This document shows, piece by piece, positions 51,113-59,220 of a stretch of 64,000 nt of DNA. Source of the DNA: Sphingorhabdus sp. M41 (GTDB lineage: Bacteria; Pseudomonadota; Alphaproteobacteria; Sphingomonadales; Sphingomonadaceae). Location of the stretch: positions 2,816,501 through 2,880,500 of the forward strand of contig NZ_CP014545.1 in the NCBI RefSeq assembly GCF_001586275.1, read 5' to 3'. Position numbers and translations under genes: made by a program. How positions within the stretch are numbered: position 1 is the first letter of the stretch; each line of letters starts with the position of its first letter. The notes below the pieces were generated by a model. It did not search any database. It was not told where the DNA came from and was given only the letters and a program-made list of their open reading frames with translations.

Positions 51113-52501
51113 TCATTCCACTGGTTGTTGATCGTCGAGCAGATCGGATAAACCATCATCGGATCGCTCCGACGCCACCAATTTCTCAACATGATCCTCT
51201 GGCGAAACGTCAAATGCTTTCTTTGCGACCGCTTTTTCAGGTTTTTCGATCACCGTATCACTCGGCTCAGTTTTGCTGAAGGTCTCGACCAATTGTTCTG
51301 CCCCATCATCGAAGCGCAATCGATATATCGGCTCCGGCAGGGCGAAGCCGGACTCTTCCAAAGCATTTTTGGTAACGCGGATCGCCGCGCCCCTTGCCTT
51401 GTTGAAGTCGCTGTTCCGCTGGTCGATCCAGCCGTGAAAGGTGATAAGGATATTGGAATCACCAACTTCCCTGATTTCTGCTGTTGCTTCGGGTTCGTTC
51501 AGGACGAATTCCTGCCCGTTGATCGCCTTCAATCCGGTTTCAATCGCTGCGGCCGGGTCGTCATTGGCATCCACGCCGAGTTCAAAGCTAAACCGACGCT
51601 GCGGGTTGCGAGAATAATTTAATATTTCCGCTTTGAACACCGTGGCGTTGGGAATCCGCAGGTGATTTCCGTCCAACGTCATCAGGATTGTTGCGCGCGA
51701 GGTTAGCCGGACCACCCTGCCCTGTTGCGCGCCGATCAGCACATGATCATTGGCGCGAAAAGGCTGACGAATGCTCAGCATGATGCTGGACATATAATTG
51801 TCGACGGTATCGCGCAGGGCAAAGCCAACCGCCAAACCGATTACGCCCGCGCCGCCGAGCACGGCTCCGAGCAGAGCGGTCGCGTTCAGGATATCCAGGC
51901 CGATAAATATCCCGAGCAGGATGAAAATGACACGGACAAAACCAGCGATGAGTTCGGCCAGGAATATATTTGGCGTCACCCGTTCCCAGAACCCCATGCG
52001 CGAGGCAAAGAAATGGCCCAATAGCCCCACGGTTATCGCGACGAGAAAGGCTATTCCGATGAGCGGTAGCGCCGAAAGGAAATTCTGCAAGCTCGCGCCA
52101 AATTTATCGACTACCGGCTCAACATTGCTACCCACCGAAACATCACGTTCAAACTTTGTTTCTACCGTAACGACGCCGGAAACGCGCTGCGCAATAGCTT
52201 TGGCGCGGTCAGCCGATGCATTGTCGGCGATTGACCCGGACAGGCTTACAACGCCGGCGTCCACCGCCACGACAACATTTTCCAGGCCTTTGATCTCCTG
52301 AAAAATACCGCGCAATCGAACGGCGATAGCGTCATCGTCGGTGACGGGCGCCGCCGGATCTATCGCGGGTTCCGGTTCGGCGGCCGGTTCGTTCAGCTGC
52401 ACCTGGGCACTGGCCTGACCGACAATCGCGTGCGTAGGGGTGGTTCCGGAAATGGCTATTGCCAGTAAGATCATGGTCAGAAGCCAGCGATATTGGGACA
52501 T
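51113..52501 (-). CDS. BON-MscS mechanosensitive channel
   Basis: 462 residues. Signal peptide (about 1-26), BON domain (about 55-120, VRLRGIFQEIKGLENVVVAVDAG), then membrane helices (145-235) and an MscS channel core with LGGAGVIGLAVGFALRDTVDNYMSSIML and the PFRANDHVLIG region. The C-terminal 80 residues are acidic. Opens on membrane tension. A GGAAC-N16-CGTA element is upstream. The BLUF gene lies 106 bases downstream and may share the transcript. Confidence 0.94.
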   Translation of the reverse strand: MSQYRWLLTMILLAIAISGTTPTHAIVGQASAQVQLNEPAAEPEPAIDPAAPVTDDDAIAVRLRGIFQEIKGLENVVVAVDAGVVSLSGSIADNASADRAKAIAQRVSGVVTVETKFERDVSVGSNVEPVVDKFGASLQNFLSALPLIGIAFLVAITVGLLGHFFASRMGFWERVTPNIFLAELIAGFVRVIFILLGIFIGLDILNATALLGAVLGGAGVIGLAVGFALRDTVDNYMSSIMLSIRQPFRANDHVLIGAQQGRVVRLTSRATILMTLDGNHLRIPNATVFKAEILNYSRNPQRRFSFELGVDANDDPAAAIETGLKAINGQEFVLNEPEATAEIREVGDSNILITFHGWIDQRNSDFNKARGAAIRVTKNALEESGFALPEPIYRLRFDDGAEQLVETFSKTEPSDTVIEKPEKAVAKKAFDVSPEDHVEKLVASERSDDGLSDLLDDQQPVE

Positions 52502-52526
52502 AATTCTCCGATCAGGGACATTCGCA

Positions 52527-52551
52527 TACGTTGCAGCATAGCAAGAGTTCC
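52527..52551 (-). promoter_or_regulatory. EcfG-like promoter of the MscS gene
   Basis: On the minus strand GGAAC (52547-52551), 16 bases, CGTA (52527-52530), 26 bases upstream of the start. One mismatch in the -10. Confidence 0.55.
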
Positions 52552-52574
52552 TGCGAACGGGAAAAATTTAGTTT

Positions 52575-52599
52575 GGAACCGACAAGCCGGTCCGATGTT
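52575..52599 (+). promoter_or_regulatory. EcfG-like promoter of the DUF2383 operon
   Basis: GGAAC (52575-52579), 16 bases, TGTT (52596-52599). One mismatch in the -10. Together with the MscS promoter this makes a divergent, shared EcfG-controlled region. A GTTGTTC/GAACAAC inverted repeat (52601-52623) lies in the leader. Confidence 0.5.
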
Positions 52600-52632
52600 G
52601 GTTGTTCATATGCAACGAACAACGAGGACGAA

Positions 52633-53076
52633 ATGACAAACAACACCACCACCGAAATACTGAACGACGTTCTGGAAACCCTGATCGACTCAACGCATGG
52701 CTATGAAAAAGCCGCCGAGATTGCAAATCGGAGCACTTTCAAGGATTTCTTCACCCGCCGCGCCGCCTCCCGCCGCGCGATGGCCGCTGCCGTCCGCAAC
52801 GAGATAGTGGAACTCGGAGACACGCCCGAAAGCGACGGCACGATTCTGGCATCGGCCCATCGCGTTTTCATGGGCCTGAGCGCTGCACTGCAGGATAATG
52901 ACGAAGCCGCGATCGAGGCGGTTGAGACAGGCGAAGAATATCTCCGTACGAAATTCGAAAAGGCACTCGAGCATGATGACTTGTCGGTATCCGCCAAGAC
53001 ACTGTTGCGGAACTACCAGGGTGAGCTGCGGGCGGATGGCCGTCTGATCGACCATCTGGAAGAAGCGACTTCCTAA
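52633..53076 (+). CDS. DUF2383 (PA2169-type) four-helix protein
   Basis: 147 residues. Ferritin-like four-helix bundle with ILNDVLETLIDSTHGYEKAA, FKDFFTRRAASRRAMAAAVRNEI, and YLRTKFEKALEHDDLSVSAKTLL, the PA2169 family pattern. Iron or stress role is inferred from the family. GAGGACGAA lies just upstream of the ATG at 52633. Followed by a 61-residue membrane protein gene after 39 bases. Confidence 0.9.
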   Translation: MTNNTTTEILNDVLETLIDSTHGYEKAAEIANRSTFKDFFTRRAASRRAMAAAVRNEIVELGDTPESDGTILASAHRVFMGLSAALQDNDEAAIEAVETGEEYLRTKFEKALEHDDLSVSAKTLLRNYQGELRADGRLIDHLEEATS

Positions 53077-53115
53077 ACACGCATTTCAGGCATTATTTAC
53101 ACAAAGGAACTCATC

Positions 53116-53301
53116 ATGGAATATGGAATTATTGGACTTCTGATTTTGGCTCTCGATATCTGGGCGCTGCTTAGCGTTTGGGGAAGCGGCTCTTCAATGG
53201 GTGCCAAGATTATCTGGTCGCTGATCATCTTGATCCTCCCGGTCATCGGATTATTGCTCTGGTTCTTCGTAGGACCAAGAGGCTCTGCCCGGGCTATCTA
53301 G
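53116..53301 (+). CDS. PLDc_N domain small membrane protein
   Basis: 61 residues. Two membrane helices with GLLILALDIWALLSVWGSG and WSLIILILPVIGLLLWFFVGPRGSA. This is the PLDc_N fold usually found at the N-terminus of cardiolipin synthases but here encoded alone. AAAGGA lies 8 bases upstream of the ATG. In a cluster with DUF2383 and a DUF202 protein. A phospholipase D-like protein is encoded less than 1 kb away. Confidence 0.85.
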   Translation: MEYGIIGLLILALDIWALLSVWGSGSSMGAKIIWSLIILILPVIGLLLWFFVGPRGSARAI

Positions 53302-53422
53302 TCTGAAGCGACTAAACTGTTATATATCTGTCAGAGCAGGCCTCGATATTCCTCCAAAGAGGGATATCGGGGCTGCCTTGATATGTAGGCAATGGTATCG
53401 CAGCCGAAGGCCATAGGGGACC

Positions 53423-53830
53423 ATGATGACAAAGAAACCATCCAGCACGGACCTGGCAAATGAACGCACAGATCTTGCGGAGGATCGAACGGAGTGGGCT
53501 GAAGACCGGACGATCATGGCCAATGAACGGACTTTCGCGGGCTGGATGCGCACCGGTTTGGCTGCGGTTGGGATAGGACTGGGGTTCAACGCGCTATTTG
53601 GGAAACTCGAACCGCTTTGGGTGCCAAAGGCAATCGCAACGCTGTTCATGATCATCGGTATTTTCATTTTCTGGGTAGCGCAGCGCAATGGTTGCGCAGT
53701 GCAAATTCGATTGAATTCGCATCATGCAACCCCGGTAAAGCCCACCAATATGCGGATAATATCCGGCTTGATGGCGTCCGGCGCTATCGCATTGATCATC
53801 GCTATCTGGACGATGAACTTTGGCCGCTGA
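53423..53830 (+). CDS. DUF202 (YidH-type) membrane protein
   Basis: 135 residues. N-terminal repeats of DLANERTDLAEDRTEWAEDR and RTIMANERTFAGWMRTGLA mark the DUF202 family. Three helices follow (about 40-60, 70-90, 112-132). Function is not known. The GGGGACC just upstream of the start can serve as a weak ribosome binding site. An imperfect hairpin lies at about 53341-53373. Confidence 0.87.
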   Translation: MMTKKPSSTDLANERTDLAEDRTEWAEDRTIMANERTFAGWMRTGLAAVGIGLGFNALFGKLEPLWVPKAIATLFMIIGIFIFWVAQRNGCAVQIRLNSHHATPVKPTNMRIISGLMASGAIALIIAIWTMNFGR

Positions 53831-53907
53831 ATTGGCATCCTATGCAACCAAAGCGCTGCTCATCGGTAGATTGAATGAACATGATCTAGCAAAAACAGGA
53901 GAATGAC

Positions 53908-54021
53908 ATGCGTTACATCATCAGAACCATCGCGGCCGGTGCTATTTCGGTAGCAGCCAGAATCATCATCAAGAAAATTCAGGAAAAAGACCAGCCGAAA
54001 CAAACCGAAACCGCCGCCTGA
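53908..54021 (+). CDS. 37-residue small protein, unknown
   Basis: MRYIIRTIAAGAISVAARI then a basic to polar tail ending in TETAA. The first 25 residues are an amphipathic or membrane-associated helix with interspersed Arg and Lys; the last 12 are charged. AGGAG lies 6 bases before the ATG, which is a strong ribosome binding site. An ATGCAACC element lies 59-66 bases upstream. No named family recognised. Confidence 0.62.
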   Translation: MRYIIRTIAAGAISVAARIIIKKIQEKDQPKQTETAA

Positions 54022-54066
54022 CGGTGACTTGAAGGGATACTTCAATCGATCGGATTTGGTGAGCTG

Positions 54067-55479
54067 TCAAATGATGCCTGCGAATACGTCATCGGCCCGC
54101 TTCGGGTCGAGGACATCATTGTCCGCCAACCAGGCTTCTGCCGCTCCGACATCCGGCGTTTGATATGGCCGAAGCTGGCGACCCGCTTTATTGAGAGCTT
54201 CGATGGTAACGATAAGGGAATTGGTCTGTTCAATAGAACTGCCAACTTCTCGCTCCTCCACCCCAAGATGCTCGGCCAGAAGATCGTTCCGGACGCTGGC
54301 AATCTGGCCGGGCACCGTTCCGCCTTGAACCGCGGAGGCATCGATCGCCACATCGCACTCGCTGTCAAAACCGAGCGAGCGGTTATTAAAATTGGACGAT
54401 CCGATGCGCAGATACTGATCATCGACAATCATTATTTTGGCGTGGACGTAAATCGGCGTGCCAGCGGCATTAAACGGGTGCAACATACGAAACCGGTCAT
54501 ATTTGTCCCGCGCTTTCACTGCTTCAAACAATCGGGCTCGCGTTGAATCCATGATTTCGGATTCTAGCCAGCCCTCGGCACTTTCCGGATTGACGATTAT
54601 GACTTCGGGCCCGTCGGGCTCTGACAATCGTTCGGCAATGGCGCCGGCGATCCGGGCGGATGCAAAATATTGGCTCTCCGCATAGATGAACTGCTTCGCC
54701 GCGCCGATCAGGTCGAGATACAGGCTTTCAATTTCATGTACGCCCTGCTGATCGTCCATTTCCGGCAATGTCCGCGCGATGGCTACGGGACAATCGGTAA
54801 AATCTGCGTCCAAGCCCGCTGGCCAACAGTCCGCGCTGGCACTGACCGCCTTGACTTGCTTACCGCCAGCGTCCCGCCAATGTTGTCCGGCATATTCGGA
54901 TAAAGCCCGCGCAACGTCTCCCTGAACCACCATCGCCGCGTCATGCCAGGGTCCGGCATCATTGCCGTCCGGCTGATACCGCTGCTCCTGGCTCTCTTCG
55001 TGAGCGCGTGTATCCCAGCGATTATTCGCAACATCGATACCACTGCAAAAAGCCGTGTCTTCATCGATCACAATGATCTTTTGATGATGCGCTGCCCCCA
55101 CCGGATGGTGAGAATCGAGTTTAAAATGAACCCTTGGATGCAAATACCAGCGCGCCAGCGTCAAAAGCCCGTTAAGCCGGACAAAGGATTTTAAAGCCCC
55201 GGTATCCCAGCGCAGCACATAGATGTCGAGATCGCGGTTTTTCTTGAGCAGCCAATCGAAATAGGCTCCGACTTGCAAAGGGCCGTCCGGTTGCTCCGAT
55301 GTGTCATGCATTTCCACGCGTTCATCGAAATCCCAGCCCAGCAGCATGATGCGTTGCTTGGCCTGCGCGAGAGACTTTCTCACCGCCCGGAAATAATTTT
55401 CCCCGTCGATGAGAACCGCAGCCCTGTCAGCATGTTCCACACGCCAGCAATTTTCTCCGGGCTTGAATATATTTGACAT
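54067..55479 (-). CDS. Phospholipase D-like protein (cardiolipin synthase type)
   Basis: 470 residues. Two HKD motifs: HHQKIIVIDEDTAFCSGID near residue 130 and VHAKIMIVDDQYLRIGSSNFN near residue 340, so the active site looks complete. No N-terminal membrane helices, unlike ClsA. It could transfer phosphatidyl groups or act as a nuclease or phospholipase. GGAGAGG lies 11 bases upstream of the ATG. Its start region faces the divergent GNAT gene. Confidence 0.92.
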   Translation of the reverse strand: MSNIFKPGENCWRVEHADRAAVLIDGENYFRAVRKSLAQAKQRIMLLGWDFDERVEMHDTSEQPDGPLQVGAYFDWLLKKNRDLDIYVLRWDTGALKSFVRLNGLLTLARWYLHPRVHFKLDSHHPVGAAHHQKIIVIDEDTAFCSGIDVANNRWDTRAHEESQEQRYQPDGNDAGPWHDAAMVVQGDVARALSEYAGQHWRDAGGKQVKAVSASADCWPAGLDADFTDCPVAIARTLPEMDDQQGVHEIESLYLDLIGAAKQFIYAESQYFASARIAGAIAERLSEPDGPEVIIVNPESAEGWLESEIMDSTRARLFEAVKARDKYDRFRMLHPFNAAGTPIYVHAKIMIVDDQYLRIGSSNFNNRSLGFDSECDVAIDASAVQGGTVPGQIASVRNDLLAEHLGVEEREVGSSIEQTNSLIVTIEALNKAGRQLRPYQTPDVGAAEAWLADNDVLDPKRADDVFAGII

Positions 55480-55531
55480 AGGCGATCAACCTCTCCGGTG
55501 GGGTAGAGTTCCCGGTAGCACAATAATATAT

Positions 55532-55556
55532 GCAACCGTTCCAATATTTGTGCGTT
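55532..55556 (+). promoter_or_regulatory. EcfG-like promoter (GCAAC variant) upstream of the GNAT gene
   Basis: GCAAC (55532-55536), 16 bases, CGTT (55553-55556). The -10 is exact. It lies 135 bases ahead of the better supported ATG at 55691; an in-frame ATG at 55565 would begin almost at the predicted transcript start. Confidence 0.55.
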
Positions 55557-55690
55557 TTGAACCTATGAACGAACAAATAATCCACTCGCTCAACAGTCTG
55601 GCAATATCTGCTGGCGAACTGCGCTCCCTTCGCGAAGGTTCGATGCCCGGCCTGAAGCCCGGTAATCGCAGAGCGGCAAGGAGACATTTG

Positions 55691-56305
55691 ATGGCTGAGC
55701 CTTTGTCTTTTCAGAACCAGGTCCAGTCAGTGGATGCCAAGCTCGACAATGGTACGAATATCTGCCTGCGGCGCGTTCGTCAGTCCGACCTGGAGGAAAT
55801 TGAAAAAGGAATCAGCCAGATGTCCGACCAGAGCCGCTATTTGCGCTTCTTTTCCGGCTCCAAAACCATGCCTCCTTCGGTCGTAGAGCGGTTGGCGAGC
55901 GTCGATGGAGTCAATCATCTTGCATGGGGGGTCATCAATATGGATGAAGAAGATCATCCCGCTATTGCCGCCGCCCATGTTTTTCGTGAGACGGAAACCA
56001 GCGACACTGGAGAATTCGCAATTGCAGTATTGGATCAGTATCACGGCCTGGGCGTCGCGAGAATCCTGATGACAACGTTATTTCTGGACAGCTTTTGCGA
56101 AGGTTTGCGGCAATTGCGGATCGATATCCTGCGCAACAACAAGAAAGCCTATGGCCTCATCCGGTCTGTCGGAGCGACGCCTTGCGCGCTGGAAGGCCCT
56201 GCCGCTCAATATAATCTAGTCATCCAGGACGCAATTTCGGCACTGCGCAAAATGGACAGTCCTGTTGCTATCCCGGATATCGTCGCGGCCTTCACAGCTG
56301 ACTGA
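55691..56305 (+). CDS. GNAT family N-acetyltransferase
   Basis: 204 residues. GNAT fold with LRRVRQSDLEEIEKGISQMS, RYLRFFSG, the acetyl-CoA loop LDQYHGLGVARILM, and DILRNNKKAYGLIRS. The substrate is unknown; N-acetyltransferases of this type are often fused to acyl-CoA synthetases but this one is alone. The ATG at 55691 has AAGGAG seven bases upstream; the frame is open further upstream to 55409. Preceded by a GCAAC-N16-CGTT element, so probably part of the stress regulon. Confidence 0.88.
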   Translation: MAEPLSFQNQVQSVDAKLDNGTNICLRRVRQSDLEEIEKGISQMSDQSRYLRFFSGSKTMPPSVVERLASVDGVNHLAWGVINMDEEDHPAIAAAHVFRETETSDTGEFAIAVLDQYHGLGVARILMTTLFLDSFCEGLRQLRIDILRNNKKAYGLIRSVGATPCALEGPAAQYNLVIQDAISALRKMDSPVAIPDIVAAFTAD

Positions 56306-56526
56306 GAACAGAAGCAACGCGCGCGACAGTCTCGATAAAAAATACTGACCGTCGTGGAACCAACCAATTATCTCCGCGTAATATAGACTAATCGATGGGC
56401 GATGTCCGAATTCACCTTCGACCCAAAGGTTTGCGCCGGAAATCGCGATCTCGACGAGTTGCGTATGTCGAGGGTCGCGTTTTCCGGCTCATCTTCCCGC
56501 CAGCCATCATATCCGCGCTCGCGAAC

Positions 56527-57789
56527 CTAAGCTTTGCAGCAATCAGTAACCTTTTGCGATCTTGCTTTCAGATCTTTTATGTCCGGCTTGTGGACGATCG
56601 TATCGAGCGCTCTCGCCAGGGCCTGGCGGGAGGCATCTGACGCCGCTTCAGAGAATTTTTCCGGCCATGACTGGGCCAGCGCTAGTAAACATAGCTGAAC
56701 GCGCTGATGCACTTCCACCATAGCAGCGCCATCCCGCGCGATTTTCGCGAAAAAATCGGTAAACAGATCCTCTGTTTCTATCACCGGGCCATGCACTCTG
56801 GAATATCGGGCATCTTGTGGTTCGATGCTGGCTTCCGCAAAGACCTCAAAACAGCGCAGACCACTATCCAGCACCGAAATGGCTGTGCCCGGATCATTGA
56901 TGGCGGGAGATAATGCTCGGGAGGCTATTTCGGAGAGAACCACCAGCCCGAACCGGGGGTCCTGAGCAAAGCTGCGATTATTTTCGACCAAAATCGCATC
57001 CCGAAAGGATTGCGGATCCACTGCATTAACGCCCTCACCGGAGAGATAGAGCAAGGGCCGAGCGGGATAAATCAGTTTCCCGGGGTGTATGGTAAGATAG
57101 ACGGTGACAGAATATTTCTCGGCGGCTTCCTCCAGACGCCCCATATCGATCGAAGTTACGACACCGCTGGCGATATCACAACTGACGGCAAGCGCATCCT
57201 GCGGTATTTCCACCGTTGGCTGCGCGTTCAGAAAGGGATGTTGCCCGTGCCAGCGCAATGCTTTTGACGTTGCCTGCTCGACACGTCCGATGAGATCATT
57301 CATCCTGCCGAAGGTCGAGAGTTGCTGGATCCAGTTGATCAATGTCCCGCTGATCAGCACAATCACGGCAATCGTGGCGAAAAACAGGATGATCCGGCCG
57401 CGGTCATCATAATAGCCGGCAGATAATCCGATTATGCCGACAATGCTGAACAGAAATGTTCCAAGGAAGGTCGACAAGGCATTTTGCGATCGATCATCAG
57501 CAAGCATCAGAGCAATGGTTCGGGGCGTGGCCGTGCTGGTCGCCGAACCATATGCCGAGACCATGATGGACACCGAAAAGGCAATCACAGCCAACATGCT
57601 GGAGGCCAATATCGTCAATATATCGCCCACCGAACCGCTGGCGATCTCAAGGTCCGCTTCATAGGGGATCAGGGGGCCCACCCATTCTGCCGCTGCTGCT
57701 GCGGCAATAGCGCCCACGCTGAACAGCATCGCCCGGAACCAGATTTTTTCGGGCAAACGCGACACATATTTCTTCAATTCCAATATCAT
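56527..57789 (-). CDS. DUF2254 membrane protein
   Basis: 420 residues. Four membrane helices (about 20-40, 60-85, 105-128, 133-155) followed by a long cytoplasmic part with TIHPGKLIYPARPLLYLSG and SRALSPAINDPGTAISVLD, the DUF2254 signature. The fold is suspected to be channel-like; function is unknown. The start is the ATG at 57787-57789; AAAGAG lies upstream. No EcfG-type element was found in front. Confidence 0.88.
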   Translation of the reverse strand: MILELKKYVSRLPEKIWFRAMLFSVGAIAAAAAAEWVGPLIPYEADLEIASGSVGDILTILASSMLAVIAFSVSIMVSAYGSATSTATPRTIALMLADDRSQNALSTFLGTFLFSIVGIIGLSAGYYDDRGRIILFFATIAVIVLISGTLINWIQQLSTFGRMNDLIGRVEQATSKALRWHGQHPFLNAQPTVEIPQDALAVSCDIASGVVTSIDMGRLEEAAEKYSVTVYLTIHPGKLIYPARPLLYLSGEGVNAVDPQSFRDAILVENNRSFAQDPRFGLVVLSEIASRALSPAINDPGTAISVLDSGLRCFEVFAEASIEPQDARYSRVHGPVIETEDLFTDFFAKIARDGAAMVEVHQRVQLCLLALAQSWPEKFSEAASDASRQALARALDTIVHKPDIKDLKARSQKVTDCCKA

Positions 57790-58097
57790 GCGTCGCTCTT
57801 TCTCAGCTGCGTAAATATAGGCGGTTTGGCAAACCGCAATTTTTGGTACCTTGTCAGCACCCCGTTTTGAAATCTGCACATTCGCCGATGATAGCGGCTT
57901 TTTTTAGCCCCCGCCAGCACGGCTTCCGGTACCTGCGGGACCGGAACTCCAAAAGCGCACCCTTAAAAGGCCGCCTGGACACAAAAGGCTTGATCGGGAA
58001 AAGTCAAAATGACAGATGGGTAATTCGATTTTGCATTAGTCGGCGCCAGACGACTAGGATACTGAATCTGTTATCAATATTATGCGATAGGAAAAAT
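57790..58097. other. Intergenic region upstream of the cytochrome c gene
   Basis: About 308 bases between divergent genes. It contains GCGGTTT-GGC-AAACCGC (57821-57837) followed by AATTTTT, a plus-strand terminator-like hairpin with no plus-strand gene before it. Promoters are expected but none is convincing. Confidence 0.45.
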
Positions 58098-58607
58098 ATG
58101 GTCAGCATGAAGTCAGTAGCTGCAATAGTCACCCTGGCTGTTTTGACGGCAGGCTGTTCGAGCGGCGGTTCGGAGCCCAGCAAGCCAGCGTCAGGCACAG
58201 CCGAAGCAACCGATCCTGCAGCAACAGCGCCGCCCGCCGATAGCGGACCACCGGCCGTTGACGATATCGCTACATTGGACGGTCCTTCCTATGCGAGCCT
58301 GACCGGTGATGCCGCCTCCGGAAAAGCCGCCTTCATGCAGTGCCGCACCTGTCATGTGGTCGACCCCGGCATGAACCGCGTCGGCCCGTCACTGGCCAAT
58401 ATCATCGGCCGCGAAGCGGGTTCAGTGGCAGGTTTCAGATATAGCGAAGCCAGCGCCAATAGTGATATCATCTGGACAGAAGAAAAACTGTTCCAGTTTC
58501 TCGAGAAGCCCCAGCGGGTGATCCCGAAAACCAAGATGATTTTCGCCGGCATGCCAGATGCGCAGAAACGCGCCGACGTGATTGCCTATCTCAAGAACCC
58601 GAGCTGA
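58098..58607 (+). CDS. Lipoprotein cytochrome c
   Basis: 169 residues. The signal peptide ends in LTAGC, then a Ser/Pro/Ala-rich linker (about 20-60), then a class I cytochrome c domain (about 70-168) with one CRTCH heme site and the methionine ligand region KTKMIFAGM. Membrane-anchored electron carrier to a terminal oxidase. The start ATG at 58098 has AGGA five bases upstream. The stop is directly adjacent to the stop of the convergent tag gene. Confidence 0.93.
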   Translation: MVSMKSVAAIVTLAVLTAGCSSGGSEPSKPASGTAEATDPAATAPPADSGPPAVDDIATLDGPSYASLTGDAASGKAAFMQCRTCHVVDPGMNRVGPSLANIIGREAGSVAGFRYSEASANSDIIWTEEKLFQFLEKPQRVIPKTKMIFAGMPDAQKRADVIAYLKNPS

Positions 58608-59183
58608 TCAGGCTTTCCAGCATCCGGCGAGATGATCGTCGGTCATCCCGATGGCCTGCATATAGGCATAGATGATAGTGCTGCCGACAAAGCTCATGCC
58701 GCGTTTCTTCAGGGTTTTGGATATGAGGTCGCTGATCGCGGACGTCGTCCCCATGTCGGAAAAATATTTGGGTCGGTTGACGGGCGGAGGCCCGTCCAGA
58801 TGGCCCCAGAGCCATGCATCGAAGCTGCCATATTCTCTCTGTATCTTAAGAAAAGCTAGCGCGTTCTTGCGGACCGAGTAAATCTTCAGCCGGTTGCGGA
58901 TGATCGCTGGTTCTTCGCGCAATGCTTCCAGTTCGCCATCCGCCATCATCGCACAACGTTCGATATCGAAATCATGAAAGGCACGGCGATAGCCCTCGCG
59001 TTTGCGCAGCACTGTCTCCCAGCTCAAGCCGGCCTGCGCGCCTTCGAGGATCAGGTTTTCGAAAAGCAAGCGGTCATCATGAACCGGCACACCCCATTCC
59101 CGGTCATGATAAAGGCCGTAGAATTCCTTGCCCGCCTGGCCGCCGAAGCAGCGGTGTTTTCCGTCCGTTCCGATCACTGTCAT
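58608..59183 (-). CDS. tag: DNA-3-methyladenine glycosylase I
   Basis: 191 residues. Removes 3-methyladenine from DNA. Zinc site residues are present: Cys12 in RCFGGQ, His in YHDREWG, and the C-terminal His and Cys in DDHLAGCWK. Typical segments are RLLFENLILEGAQAGLSWETVLRKREGYRRAF and KKRGMSFVGSTIIYAYMQAIGM. Length is standard. Confidence 0.97.
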   Translation of the reverse strand: MTVIGTDGKHRCFGGQAGKEFYGLYHDREWGVPVHDDRLLFENLILEGAQAGLSWETVLRKREGYRRAFHDFDIERCAMMADGELEALREEPAIIRNRLKIYSVRKNALAFLKIQREYGSFDAWLWGHLDGPPPVNRPKYFSDMGTTSAISDLISKTLKKRGMSFVGSTIIYAYMQAIGMTDDHLAGCWKA

Positions 59184-59220
59184 GGGACAAGATTAGCTAC
59201 ACCGGATGGTTTCAACAATC

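Noticed and set aside
55488-55512. Minus-strand GGAAC-N16-GGTT ahead of the phospholipase D gene
   Set aside because: The -10 would end 9 bases before the start codon and the ribosome binding site would overlap the promoter, so it is unlikely to drive this gene.
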